Source: Chloroflexota bacterium
GTDB taxonomy: Bacteria > Chloroflexota > Limnocylindria > Limnocylindrales > CSP1-4
Direction of reading: 5' to 3'
Assembly (NCBI GenBank): GCA_017853275.1
Contig: JAFMJV010000001.1
Span: 90,286-154,285 of the forward strand
DNA length: 64,000 nt
Below, in pieces: positions 54,723-63,096 of the stretch. The position numbers and the translations under genes were made by a program. How positions within the stretch are numbered: position 1 is the first letter of the stretch; every line of letters begins with the position of its first letter. A model generated the notes under the pieces. The model was not told where the DNA came from. It made no database searches and was given only the letters and a program-made list of their open reading frames with translations.

Positions 54723-55502
54723 TCAGGGGGCCGGCGATCCGGCGGCGGCGATCCGGGCATCGATGAGGGCGAGGAGCTCCACGGCGTCGGGGACGCCCGG
54801 GAAGAGCTCCCCGTCGATGACGAGGGTCGGCGTCTGGGTGACACCGAGCGCCCGCCCCCGCTCCACGTCGGCCTTCACCGCGGCGATCAGCGTCTCGTCG
54901 TCGAGGAGGGCACGGAAGGCGGCCTCGTCCAGCCCGAGAAGACCGGCCATCGCGACGAGCCGGTCCCGCGAGAAGGCGCCCTTGTTCTCGCCGTCCTGGT
55001 TCTCGAAGACGAGGGCGTGCATCTCCCAGAACTTCCCGTCCAGCTGCTCGGCGGCGCGCATCGCGACGGACGCGTCGAGCGACTCGGGGCCGAGGAAGGC
55101 GTAATCGTTGTAGGTGAGGCGGACACGGCCGTCCTTCACGGCGCTCGCCACGATGAGCGGCTCCACATCCCGGCTCCACATCCCGCAGGCGGGGCACTGG
55201 GGGTCCTCGAAGAGGTCGATCGTGACCGGTGCATCGGCGGCACCCAGGGTCCGCCCATCGCGCGCGATCCCGTCCGGCAGGGCGGCCATCGGCGTCCGGA
55301 GCGGCTCACCACCCGAGGGGGGTGCGGTGAGCATCCCGCCGAGGACGATGACCACGCCGACGACGAACGCGGCGAACGTGGCGAGGACGACCGGGCTGCG
55401 CAGGGCCGAGCCCCCGCCTCCCGTGGACGGTGCATGGGCGGCGCTGCGCTCGGCGGCGCGCCGCTCCTTCCGCGTGGGCCGGGGCTGGGGGCTTGTGCTC
55501 AT
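54723..55502 (-). CDS. Membrane-anchored DsbA-like thioredoxin
   Basis: A 259-residue protein: a basic, Ser/Thr/Pro-rich cytoplasmic N-terminus (1-35), one membrane helix (about 37-58), then an extracellular thioredoxin fold with active site C103-P-A-C106 and the cis-Pro loop GVTQTPT. It matches the DSBA/BdbD-like (thioredoxin_4) group that forms disulfides in exported proteins. Its ATG overlaps the PFOR beta stop (ATGA), an odd partner for an oxygen-sensitive cytoplasmic enzyme. Confidence 0.86.
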   Translation of the reverse strand: MSTSPQPRPTRKERRAAERSAAHAPSTGGGGSALRSPVVLATFAAFVVGVVIVLGGMLTAPPSGGEPLRTPMAALPDGIARDGRTLGAADAPVTIDLFEDPQCPACGMWSRDVEPLIVASAVKDGRVRLTYNDYAFLGPESLDASVAMRAAEQLDGKFWEMHALVFENQDGENKGAFSRDRLVAMAGLLGLDEAAFRALLDDETLIAAVKADVERGRALGVTQTPTLVIDGELFPGVPDAVELLALIDARIAAAGSPAP

Positions 55503-57250
55503 CGGATCCCTGAGACCTCCTGCAACCAATGCCAGCTTTCCAGGCGCTCCGCCTGGGTGGCGACGAGCTCCGCGCTCGGCGTGCCGTCGGGCGTGAAGTG
55601 TGGCGCGAAGCGCCCCTCCGTCCGGGCGAAGGCGAGGAAGTCGACCGGCGTCCCGTCCGGGAGCGCCGCCCAGTCCTCCTTCAGGGCCGGGTTCCCCTGG
55701 AGCGAGAGCCGCTCCCGGAGCGTGGGCCCGCGCCGCGGATCGTAGGTGAAGAGCGGGAAGGTGCGGGATTCCACCGCGAGGCGTGCCTGGCGGTTCGCCG
55801 CGTCGTCCGCGATCCCGTGCTCCGGCTGGCACGGCGTATAGGCCACGATGACCGCCGGGCCCGGGTAGGCGTTCGCCTCGAGGATCGCCCGGTAGAAGTG
55901 GTTGATGTGCGCCGGCGTCGTCTGGGCCACGTAGACCTCACCGTGGGCGAGGATGATCCGGCCCAGCTCCTTGCGCCGCTCCGAGCGCCCGTGGAGCTCC
56001 TTCCCGTACGCGGAGAGCTTCGTGATCTGGCCCCCGAAGCTCGCCGTGGAGGCCTGGCCGCCGGTGTTCGAGTAGGCCTGGGTGTCGAGGACGAGGACCT
56101 TGATATCCGCCCCCGAGGCGACCATCCGGGAGAGGGACTGGAAGCCGATGTCGTACATCCCGCCGTCCCCACCGAGGACCCACAGCCGGCGCTCGGCGTG
56201 GCCCGCCTGGTCCCAGCGGGCCCGGATGCCGAGGGCATCGGCGGGCGCGTTCTCGAAGAGCGAGTTCGTCCACGGGACGAGGTAGGGGTTGAAGGGGTAG
56301 GTGCTCCCGTAGACGGTGTTGCAGCCGGTCGCGGCCACGATCCCCATCGAGCGGGGCCCATGGACCTGGAGGGTCGCCGCGACGAGCATCCGGATCGCGC
56401 TCGCCTCGCCGCAGCCGGAGCACGAGCCCGCCCCGCCCACATAGCCGAGCGCGTGCTCGCCGAGCATGAGATCCGCGAGGACCTTCTCGTTGCGGTAGAT
56501 CGGCGGCGTCGGCGGGAGCGCGCGGAAGAGGCGCATATCGCGGAGGAGCCGCGCGAGGACCGTCTCGCCCGAGGCATCCGTCGCCGACTTCCCGGTCATC
56601 GCCAGGGCCTCGTGGCCGAGCGCGGCACAGACCTCGACGCACTCCGCGCAGCCCTTGCAGTGGACCGGGTCGACGAAGATCCCGAAGGCAGCCGGCGTCT
56701 CGCCGCGCCGCTCCGGGACCTCCGCGAACTTCGCGGTCCGCGTGAAGTGGGCGCGTGCGGTGACCGCCGCGCGCGCAGGGTCGGGCTCGCCGTCCGCGAA
56801 GGCCGCGATCCGCGGGCCGAGCTCGGGCTCCGGGACCGCGATGCCGAGGATCGCCGTATCCGGGCAGGCGGTGACGCAGGCCATGCAGCCCACGCAGCGC
56901 TCGGCGAGGAGATCCGGGATCCGCGGGGCGAGCCCCGAGAAGTCCCGGATCGCCGCCGTCCCCGGGGGGATCAGGCTGCGGGCGACACCGGTATCGGCGG
57001 GGAGCTCGCGGTCCGCGATCCCGCGCCGGTACGCGGGGATGACGGATGCCGCGAAGGCCTCCACGTACGCGCTCACGTCGAGGAGCTCCTCCACGTGGGC
57101 CTGGAGCCGCGCCTCGTGATGCTCCTTGGGCTCCCCCGCCGCCTTCGCGAGGGGGTCGAGGGGGGCGGCGCCGGCGCCGGCCGGAAGGTGGGTCACGGGG
57201 GGCGCCCCATGGCCGTCGTGGGCGGTGGCGGGATCGTGCCGCGTGGTCAT
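55499..57250 (-). CDS. Pyruvate:ferredoxin oxidoreductase, ferredoxin plus TPP (beta) subunit
   Basis: A 583-residue protein. After a variable N-terminus (about 1-110) come two 4Fe-4S sites: CVGCMACVTACP (about 119-130) and CKGCAECVEVC (about 198-208). Then follows the thiamine-pyrophosphate domain: CSGCGEASAIR, ATGCNTVYG, GGDGGMYDIGFQSLSRM, the diphosphate loop TQAYSNTGGQAS and a last Cys in YTPCQPEHG. These four Cys hold the proximal cluster. With the alpha/gamma subunit it oxidises pyruvate to acetyl-CoA, reducing ferredoxin. No canonical ferredoxin gene is next to it. Overlaps the CBS gene upstream. Confidence 0.9.
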   Translation of the reverse strand: MTTRHDPATAHDGHGAPPVTHLPAGAGAAPLDPLAKAAGEPKEHHEARLQAHVEELLDVSAYVEAFAASVIPAYRRGIADRELPADTGVARSLIPPGTAAIRDFSGLAPRIPDLLAERCVGCMACVTACPDTAILGIAVPEPELGPRIAAFADGEPDPARAAVTARAHFTRTAKFAEVPERRGETPAAFGIFVDPVHCKGCAECVEVCAALGHEALAMTGKSATDASGETVLARLLRDMRLFRALPPTPPIYRNEKVLADLMLGEHALGYVGGAGSCSGCGEASAIRMLVAATLQVHGPRSMGIVAATGCNTVYGSTYPFNPYLVPWTNSLFENAPADALGIRARWDQAGHAERRLWVLGGDGGMYDIGFQSLSRMVASGADIKVLVLDTQAYSNTGGQASTASFGGQITKLSAYGKELHGRSERRKELGRIILAHGEVYVAQTTPAHINHFYRAILEANAYPGPAVIVAYTPCQPEHGIADDAANRQARLAVESRTFPLFTYDPRRGPTLRERLSLQGNPALKEDWAALPDGTPVDFLAFARTEGRFAPHFTPDGTPSAELVATQAERLESWHWLQEVSGIR

Positions 57251-57663
57251 CCCCGTTCTCCCACGATCGCCCGGACGATATCGCTCGTGGAGATGACCCC
57301 GATCGGCGTCCGCTGGTCCGGTCCCACCACGATCAGCCGGTGGACGTGGGCGCGCTCCATGAGCGTCGCCGCCTCCTCCAGGCTCATCGTGGGATCCGCG
57401 GTGAGCGCGGGGGCATGCATCAGGTGGCGGACGGCGAGACCCGGCCAGCGGCTCCAGAGGTGCTCCGTGGCCCGCGCGCGAACGAGGTCGCTCTCCGCGA
57501 GGACGCCCACGAGGAGGCCGTCGCGGTCCACCACCGGGAGGCCGCCGATCTCCTGCTCCTCCAGGACGCGGGCCGCATCGGTCAGCGGTGCGTCCGCGTG
57601 GATCGTCACCGGCTCCGGCGTCATCACCTCACCCACCGTGGGGCCGTCCTGTCGCGTCGTCAT
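57247..57663 (-). CDS. Two-CBS-domain protein
   Basis: A 138-residue protein consisting of a CBS pair: VGEVMTPEPVTIHADAPLTDAARVLEEQ-type start, GLPVVDRDGLLVGVLAESDLVRA, then HLMHAPALTADPTMSLEEAA and a closing GVISTSDIVRA. CBS pairs sense adenine nucleotides and control enzymes or channels; mycobacterial Hrp1 in the DosR regulon is a stand-alone CBS pair of this size. Here it lies between the two PFOR subunit genes with ATGA overlaps on both sides, suggesting it senses energy state for that enzyme. Confidence 0.87.
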   Translation of the reverse strand: MTTRQDGPTVGEVMTPEPVTIHADAPLTDAARVLEEQEIGGLPVVDRDGLLVGVLAESDLVRARATEHLWSRWPGLAVRHLMHAPALTADPTMSLEEAATLMERAHVHRLIVVGPDQRTPIGVISTSDIVRAIVGERG

Positions 57664-59648
57664 CGCGTTCCCTCCGATCCGGTCCTCGCCGCGCCGAGAG
57701 CGGCCGTCACGTCGATGAGCCCGTCGTACGCCGCCCGGATGAGGGCGAGGTTCGCGTCCACGACGCTCCCGCCCCGCTTCCCGAAGTAGCGGGCGAGGAC
57801 CCCGCGCAGCGCCCCGAAGAGCGCCTCGCCGGTGAGCCCGGTCCGCTCCGCGAAGGGGGCGAGCCGGAGGAAGACGCCGACGAGCGCGACCCCCTGCATC
57901 CGGACGACGAGGTCCGGCCGCGGCGCGTAGCGGCGGGCGAGGGCCGCCGTGTCGAGGGCGGTGAGCCGGATGCCTCGGGCGAGGATCTCGCCGCGTGCTG
58001 CGGCCGGCAGGCTCGCCCAGACCGCCTCGGGGTCGGCGAGGGGGCTGGCGAGGAAGACGGTCCCGCCGTCCACGAGCCCCGCGAGCGGAGCGCCATGGTG
58101 GAAGGCGGCGACATCGTGGACCGGGACGAGCTCGACCTCGTGGAGCTCCGCGTGGCCGCGGATCGGGGCATCCGCGATCGTCAGGTAGTAGGTCGTGGGG
58201 AGCCCCTTCTTCTCCGACCCGTAGCGCGGGTAGGCCTGGACCCGCAGGCCGAAGAGGTCGCCGCACAGGGTCGCCACGAGCTTGTTCGTGGTCACCGACC
58301 CGAACCCGCCGATCGAGTGGCCGCGGACGCTCCAGGCGCCCGCGGGGCGGAGCTCGAGCCGCTCGGCGGGGAGGGCGAGCGGATGGCGGATGCCGAGCGC
58401 GAAGTAGGGGCGGCTCGCCATCGCCTCCGGATCGGCGAGATGCGCGTAGACCGCCGCGAGATCCCCCGCGGTGACGTCCCGCGAGCCGAGCCCGGCTGCC
58501 CCGGAGACGACCCGGGGGACCGGCCGGCCGGCGAACGCGCGCTCGAGAAGGGCGCTCCGGACCTCCCGGGTCAGGGGGTTCCAGGCGGCCATCGGTTCGT
58601 CCGTCCGCTCGAGGACCGCGACCGCTCGGGCCTCCCCGAGCGCGTCCGCGATCGCGGCGGCCGGGAAGGGCCGGAAGGCGGTGATCGCGAGGGAGCCCAC
58701 CCGCTCGCCACGGGCGCGCAGGTGGTCCACCACGGCGGGGAGGGTATCGGCGATCGTGCCCATCGCGACGACGATCCGTTCCGCATCCTCGCAGCGGTCG
58801 GCGGTGACGGGCGCCACCGTCCGGCCGGTCAGGCCGCTCCACTCGGCCATCGCCGCACCGAGGTCGCCGAGGATCGGGTCGGTGTAGGCACGCTGGCCGA
58901 GCCGCCCCTTCATGTAGCTGTCCTGGTTCTGGACGACGCCGCTCATCAGCGCCTCCGCGGGATCGAAGAGGTCCCGGATCCGGTCCCGGGGGTCGCCCAC
59001 GAAGGAGCGCAGGAGCTCGTCCTCGGGGAGGAGCGCGTTCTCCAGGGTGTGCGTGGTGAGGAAGCCGTCCTGGGCCACGATGAACGGGGTCTGGGCCTCC
59101 TCGGCGACCCGCCGCGCGATCGCCGCGAGATCCGCCGCCTCCTGGACGTTCCGGGCGAAGAGGATCCCCCAGCCGGTATCGGCCACGGCGTAGACGTCGT
59201 CGTGCCCGGCGTGGATGTTCAGCGCCTGGCTCGTGAGCGCCCGCGCGCCCACGTGGAAGACGACCGGGAGCCGCTTCCCGGCGATGACGAAGAGGACCTC
59301 CTTCATGAGCACGAGGCCCTGGCCGGCGGTGAAGTTCGTCACCCGTCCGCCGGCGAGCGCGAAGCCCTCCGCCGCGGTCGCGGACGAGTGCTCCGATTCC
59401 GGCTCGAGGAAGCGGAGCGGGGTCCCCCAGAGGTCGGTCCGGCCATCCGCCACCGCGGCCTGGTAGATCGCGGCCATCGTCGTCGAGGGGGTGATCGGGT
59501 AGGCGCAGCAGCCCTCGCTCAGGCGGGTCTCCACGTGGGCGACCGCCTCGGAGCCATCCACGATCGCGGGGATCCCCGGCCAGCGGGGGGAGGCGGGGCT
59601 CGGCGCCGCTGCCGGCGCGGGTCGCTCGGGGGCTGCTGCTCTGCTCAT
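57660..59648 (-). CDS. Pyruvate:ferredoxin oxidoreductase, fused alpha-gamma subunit
   Basis: A 662-residue protein. The alpha part holds DGSEAVAHVETRLSEGCCAYPITPSTTM-type residues near the start, LEPESEHSSATAAEGFALAGGRVTNFTAGQGLVLM-type core, QNQDSYMKGRLGQRAYTDPI and domain II around ERIVVAMGTIADTLPAVV. The gamma part (about 440-640) begins GGFGSVTTNKLVATLCGDLFG, with VRMQGVALVGVFLRL later. The order alpha-gamma then beta in a second gene matches two-gene PFOR systems. Functions in acetyl-CoA production under low oxygen. Confidence 0.9.
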   Translation of the reverse strand: MSRAAAPERPAPAAAPSPASPRWPGIPAIVDGSEAVAHVETRLSEGCCAYPITPSTTMAAIYQAAVADGRTDLWGTPLRFLEPESEHSSATAAEGFALAGGRVTNFTAGQGLVLMKEVLFVIAGKRLPVVFHVGARALTSQALNIHAGHDDVYAVADTGWGILFARNVQEAADLAAIARRVAEEAQTPFIVAQDGFLTTHTLENALLPEDELLRSFVGDPRDRIRDLFDPAEALMSGVVQNQDSYMKGRLGQRAYTDPILGDLGAAMAEWSGLTGRTVAPVTADRCEDAERIVVAMGTIADTLPAVVDHLRARGERVGSLAITAFRPFPAAAIADALGEARAVAVLERTDEPMAAWNPLTREVRSALLERAFAGRPVPRVVSGAAGLGSRDVTAGDLAAVYAHLADPEAMASRPYFALGIRHPLALPAERLELRPAGAWSVRGHSIGGFGSVTTNKLVATLCGDLFGLRVQAYPRYGSEKKGLPTTYYLTIADAPIRGHAELHEVELVPVHDVAAFHHGAPLAGLVDGGTVFLASPLADPEAVWASLPAAARGEILARGIRLTALDTAALARRYAPRPDLVVRMQGVALVGVFLRLAPFAERTGLTGEALFGALRGVLARYFGKRGGSVVDANLALIRAAYDGLIDVTAALGAARTGSEGTR

Positions 59649-59694
59649 CGTGCCCCGAGGATGGCGGGCGCCCCCCGGCCCCGGGATGGGACGC

Positions 59695-59717
59695 CCGGCC
59701 CGAAGGTCCCGGGCCGG
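59695..59717 (-). terminator. Inverted repeat between the CoA-transferase and PFOR genes
   Basis: CCGGCCCG (59695-59702) and CGGGCCGG (59710-59717) form a perfect 8-bp stem with a 7-base loop in the 81-base gap. No T-run follows. It overlaps the candidate DosR-type box. Confidence 0.35.
59697..59710 (-). promoter_or_regulatory. Candidate DosR-type box upstream of PFOR
   Basis: The minus strand reads GGGACCTTCGGGCC: a perfect GGGAC half-site, four spacer bases and an imperfect second half, in the spacing of the mycobacterial consensus GGGACTWWAGTCCC. It lies about 50 bases before the PFOR start. Confidence 0.25.
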
Positions 59718-59729
59718 ACGGCCCCCGCG

Positions 59730-61004
59730 TCAGGGAAGGAAGTGGGAGCTCCGGGCGGCGGCGGTCAGGCGCTCCCGGAAGTCGGGGTGCGCGATCGCGA
59801 TGAGGGCCCGTGCGCGCTCCGCGATGCTCCGGCCGTGGAGCTCGGCGACGCCCCACTCGGTGACGACCGTCTGGACATGGCCGCGGGTCGTCACCACGCC
59901 AGCCCCCTCGTGGAGGAAAGGGACGATCCGGCTCTCCCTGCCGTCCAGGGCGGTGGAGGGGAGGGCGATGATCGCGCGGCCCTCCTCGGCGAGCGCGGCA
60001 CCCCGGACGAAGTCCATCTGCCCGCCGATGCCCGAGTAGAAGCGGGAGCCGATCGAGTCGGCACAGACCTGGCCGGTGAGGTCGATCTCGATCGCGGAGT
60101 TGATCGCGGTCATCCGCCGGAAGCGCCGGATCACCGCGGTGTCGTTCGTGTAGTCCACCGGGCGCATCTCGACCATCGGGTTGTCATGGACGAAGTCGTA
60201 GAGGCGGCGCGTCCCCATCATGAAGGCGCTCACGACCTTGCCGCGGTTGATCTCCTTCCGGGCGCCGGTCACCGCCCCGGCCTCCACGAGATCGACCATC
60301 ACGTCCGTGAACATCTCCGTGTGCACGCCGAGGTCGCGCTTCCCCGTGAGCATCCCGCCCACGGCCGCCGGGATCGCCCCGATCCCCATCTGGATGACCG
60401 CCCCGTCCGGCACGAGCTCCGCCACGTGCGCCCCGATCCGGCGCTCCAGGTCGCCGATCTCGGGCGGCCGGTGCTCGTGGGGCGGCTCATCCACCTCGAC
60501 CGCGAGGTCGATCGCATCCCGGTGGACGAAGGCATCGCCGAGCGTGCGCGGCAGGGCCGGGTTCAGCTGGGCGATGACGAGGTCGGCCGCCTCCACCGCC
60601 GCGAGCGTCGCGTCGATCGAGGTCCCCAGCGAGCAGAAGCCGTGCGCATCCGGCGGGGTGACGTTGATGAAGGCGATATCGAGCGGGACGATCCGCCGTC
60701 GGAAGAGGCGCGGCAGGTCGGAGAGGAAGGCGGGCACGTACTCCGCCCGCCCCTCCGCGATCGCGCGCCGCGCGTTCGGCCCGATGAACATCGCAAGGTG
60801 GCGGAAGTGCCCGGCCATCTCCGGCGCGAGATGCGGCCCCGGCCCCTCGATGTGGAGGTGGACGAGCTTCACGTCGCTCAGCTCCGGGGCGCGCTCCACG
60901 AGGGCGGCGAGGAGGCGTTCCGGGGTGGCGCTTGCGCCGTGGACCCAGATCGACTGGCCGGACCGGATCCCTGCCACCGCTTCCGCGGCGCTCACGATGC
61001 GCAT
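59730..61004 (-). CDS. Acetyl-CoA hydrolase / 4-hydroxybutyrate CoA-transferase family protein
   Basis: A 424-residue family I-type CoA transferase. The start is ATG 61004 with GGGAGG 7 bases upstream. Landmarks: EGPGPHLAPEMAGHFRH near the start, INVTPPDAHGFCSLGTS, IQMGIGAIPAAVGGML, the catalytic Glu region LGVHTEMFTDVMVDLV, and SGIGGQMDFVRGA near the end. It would move CoA between acetyl-CoA and another acid, or hydrolyse acetyl-CoA. Next to PFOR, release of acetate from acetyl-CoA is the natural reading. Substrates need testing. Confidence 0.85.
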   Translation of the reverse strand: MRIVSAAEAVAGIRSGQSIWVHGASATPERLLAALVERAPELSDVKLVHLHIEGPGPHLAPEMAGHFRHLAMFIGPNARRAIAEGRAEYVPAFLSDLPRLFRRRIVPLDIAFINVTPPDAHGFCSLGTSIDATLAAVEAADLVIAQLNPALPRTLGDAFVHRDAIDLAVEVDEPPHEHRPPEIGDLERRIGAHVAELVPDGAVIQMGIGAIPAAVGGMLTGKRDLGVHTEMFTDVMVDLVEAGAVTGARKEINRGKVVSAFMMGTRRLYDFVHDNPMVEMRPVDYTNDTAVIRRFRRMTAINSAIEIDLTGQVCADSIGSRFYSGIGGQMDFVRGAALAEEGRAIIALPSTALDGRESRIVPFLHEGAGVVTTRGHVQTVVTEWGVAELHGRSIAERARALIAIAHPDFRERLTAAARSSHFLP

Positions 61005-61038
61005 CGCCGACCTCCCGTGCTCCTTTGCTCCGCCCGCC

Positions 61039-61431
61039 TCAGCGGGCGACGATGACGGTCGTCGCCGCGTGGGCGGCGAGATGGGCTGCGACCCCGTGGC
61101 CCTCCCCATCGGGGGGCCCGTCCGCGCCGACGATCAGGGTGTCATACCCGCCCTCGCCGGCGAGGCGTGCGATCGTCGCGGCCGGGTCGCCCGCCGGTTC
61201 GATGAGCCCGGCGTCGATCCCCTCCGCCCGGAGAAGGTCGCGGGCTTCCACGAGCATCCGGGCGTGGACGATCGCGGGCTCCACGTCCGCGCGCCCACCG
61301 GTGCCGAAGCCCTCCGGCACCACCGAGACGACATCGACCCGGGCACCGAAGGTCCGGCCGAGCCGGCCGGCGAGGAGGAGAGCGCAACGGCCGCGCTCCC
61401 CACCGTCGTATCCCACGAGGATCTTCTCCAT
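61039..61431 (-). CDS. Single-domain universal stress protein
   Basis: A 130-residue Usp fold protein beginning KILVGYDGGERGR and ending with VGADGPPDGEGHGVAAHLAAHAATTVIVAR-type residues. The usual ATP motif G-x2-G-x9-G-(S/T) is poorly kept (GADGPPDGEGHG), so it may be a non-ATP-binding Usp. GGAGG precedes ATG 61431. First gene of the Usp-CoA transferase-PFOR-CBS-PFOR-DsbA series. Confidence 0.8.
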   Translation of the reverse strand: MEKILVGYDGGERGRCALLLAGRLGRTFGARVDVVSVVPEGFGTGGRADVEPAIVHARMLVEARDLLRAEGIDAGLIEPAGDPAATIARLAGEGGYDTLIVGADGPPDGEGHGVAAHLAAHAATTVIVAR

Positions 61432-61528
61432 GACCCGCCCTCCACGGCCGGGAACATCCCGTTGCCGCGTGATGGGTCGAGAGTCGCCCGCGGTGGGGTG
61501 AAGCCGGGAGGGCCGGGGGGCCCGCGGT

Positions 61529-61548
61529 GTGGTGCCGGTCGGCACCAC
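61529..61548. repeat. Perfect inverted repeat in the nirK-usp gap
   Basis: GTGGTGCC (61529-61536), GGTC, GGCACCAC (61541-61548): a perfect 8-bp stem with a 4-base loop (or a 9-bp palindrome around GT). It may be an operator upstream of the usp gene or part of a terminator pair. Confidence 0.45.
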
Positions 61549-61586
61549 GGGGGCGTGCCGTGCGGCGGGGGCGGCCCGGACGAGCC

Positions 61587-61615
61587 GGACGGCCGCCCTG
61601 GAAGGGCGGCCGTCC
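61587..61615 (-). terminator. Strong hairpin downstream of nirK
   Basis: GGACGGCCGCCCT (61587-61599) and AGGGCGGCCGTCC (61603-61615) form a perfect 13-bp stem with a 3-base loop, 27 bases after the nirK stop. No T-run follows, as is common in very GC-rich genomes. Confidence 0.7.
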
Positions 61616-61642
61616 CATCTGCGCCGCGGAAGACCAGAGGCG

Positions 61643-62971
61643 TCAGTCGAGCGGGTCGCCATCCCCGGCCTGGATCAGCCCGAGCGCGCCGCGGCCGACG
61701 AAGTTGAAGGCGTGGGTGACGATCGGGTAGAGGCCGTCCTCGGAGGTCGTGAGCTCGACGATCGCCCCCTGGGCCGGGGAGAGGTCGACGGCCTGCGCGC
61801 CCCATCCTCCCGTGTTGCCGCGTGCCAGGACCACGCCCTCCTTGATGACCGTGTCGAAGATCGTCCCGACCACGTGGAAGGAGCTGTCGATCGACGGCCC
61901 CGCGTCCAGGATGAAGATGCGCACGCGTCCGCCCGTGGGGACCGCGATCGGATGGTCCGCGTACTGGTTCGCGACCCCGTTGAAGACGACCCAGTCCGGT
62001 GCCGGCGCAGCAGCAGCCGCGTCGAGGAGGCCGGCCGGCTTCCCCTGCCCATCGAAGTACCACTCGGACTGGACGAGCGCGATCTCGGCATCCACGGGCG
62101 GCAGGCCCTCCGCAGGCTCGACGATGACCATCCCGAACATCCCGTTCGCGATGTGGTGGAGCGCGGGAGCCGTCCCGCAGTGGTACATCCAGACCCCGGC
62201 ATAGTCCGCAGTCCAGGTGTAGAGCTTCTCCTCGCCGGGGGAGATCGAGGTCATCTCGTCGTTCCAGGCGACCTGGCTGGCATGGAAGTCCACCGAGTGG
62301 GGGAGGCTGTTCGTCGCCGGGTTCTTCAGGTGGACGCGGATCGTGTCGCCCACCTTCACCCGGATCGTCGGTCCGGGGACCTGGCCGCCGAAGGTCCAGA
62401 CATCCATCACGTAGCCGGCGGCCACCGTCATCGGCTTCTCCTCCACGATGAGGTCGATCTCGTGGACCGTTCCCGTCAGGAGTGCCGGGGCGGCGGCATC
62501 GAAGGGGAGGTAGGCGGGAGCGGCCGGGTCGGGATCGGGGAGCACCGCCCCCGGACCGCCGTGGTCGCCACCCGGGTTCGGGGTGGCCGCAGGTCCGGTG
62601 CCCGCGACGTGGACCTCGCCGCTCATCCCGCCCTCCCGATGGCCCGGGATCGAGCAGATGAAGGTCGTACCTTCCGCGGGGATCAGCACCTCGATCGGAG
62701 AGGAGGCGGCACCCGGCTCGATCGTCCCGGTCGTCGTCCCGTCCGCGAACGTGAGATCGTGGATGACCGCCCCGTCGTTGCGCAGGATGAAGCGGTAGCT
62801 GCCGGGCGCCGGGACCTCGATCGCCAGGGGCGCGTAGCCCAGCTCGAAGGCGCTGATGACGATCGGCTCGCCCGGCACCGGGTCCGCTCCGGCCGCGGGG
62901 ATCGGCGCTCCACCCCCGAGGAGCGCGATGGTCGCGAGGAGCACCCCCGCCAGCCGTCGGTTCGGTCGCAT
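61643..62971 (-). CDS. nirK: Copper nitrite reductase with extra N-terminal cupredoxin domain
   Basis: A 442-residue exported protein; AAGGAGATC precedes ATG 62971 and residues 1-29 form a signal peptide. An extra cupredoxin (about 35-123) has a complete blue-copper site: H71, C106, H111, M116. The NirK part follows with type 1 ligands H225, C265, H273 and M278, type 2 ligands H230, H264 and H420, and catalytic D228 and H366. It should reduce nitrite to NO outside the membrane, with the extra domain acting as built-in electron donor. The segment CGTAPALHHIANGM has a one-residue shorter loop than classical NirK. Confidence 0.9.
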   Translation of the reverse strand: MRPNRRLAGVLLATIALLGGGAPIPAAGADPVPGEPIVISAFELGYAPLAIEVPAPGSYRFILRNDGAVIHDLTFADGTTTGTIEPGAASSPIEVLIPAEGTTFICSIPGHREGGMSGEVHVAGTGPAATPNPGGDHGGPGAVLPDPDPAAPAYLPFDAAAPALLTGTVHEIDLIVEEKPMTVAAGYVMDVWTFGGQVPGPTIRVKVGDTIRVHLKNPATNSLPHSVDFHASQVAWNDEMTSISPGEEKLYTWTADYAGVWMYHCGTAPALHHIANGMFGMVIVEPAEGLPPVDAEIALVQSEWYFDGQGKPAGLLDAAAAAPAPDWVVFNGVANQYADHPIAVPTGGRVRIFILDAGPSIDSSFHVVGTIFDTVIKEGVVLARGNTGGWGAQAVDLSPAQGAIVELTTSEDGLYPIVTHAFNFVGRGALGLIQAGDGDPLD

Positions 62972-63016
62972 GATCGATCTCCTTCCCCCGGTGGTCCGGG
63001 TGGTCTAATATGTAGC

Positions 63017-63034
63017 AAGAAAGTTATAGTTCTT
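63017..63034. promoter_or_regulatory. AT-rich imperfect palindrome between nirK and the Rrf2 gene
   Basis: AAGAAAGTTATAGTTCTT has perfect 5-bp outer arms (AAGAA/TTCTT). It sits in the only clearly AT-rich patch of the window, which also contains TATAGT and TAATAT as possible -10 boxes. The AAGA...TCTT ends recall NsrR-type sites, but the length differs. Confidence 0.45.
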
Positions 63035-63040
63035 CACAGG

Positions 63041-63055
63041 GGGCCGGACCGGCCC
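63041..63055. promoter_or_regulatory. GC-rich palindrome between nirK and the Rrf2 gene
   Basis: GGGCCGGACCGGCCC is a perfect 7-1-7 palindrome just beyond the AT-rich one. A second operator is possible. Confidence 0.4.
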
Positions 63056-63096
63056 GGAGGTCACAAGGGGAGGGGCCGGATGGCACGGGAGTCACG

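Noticed and set aside
57588-61055. An 1155-codon open frame on the plus strand
   Set aside because: Opposite PFOR and the CoA-transferase; composition is antisense-like with no recognisable domain.
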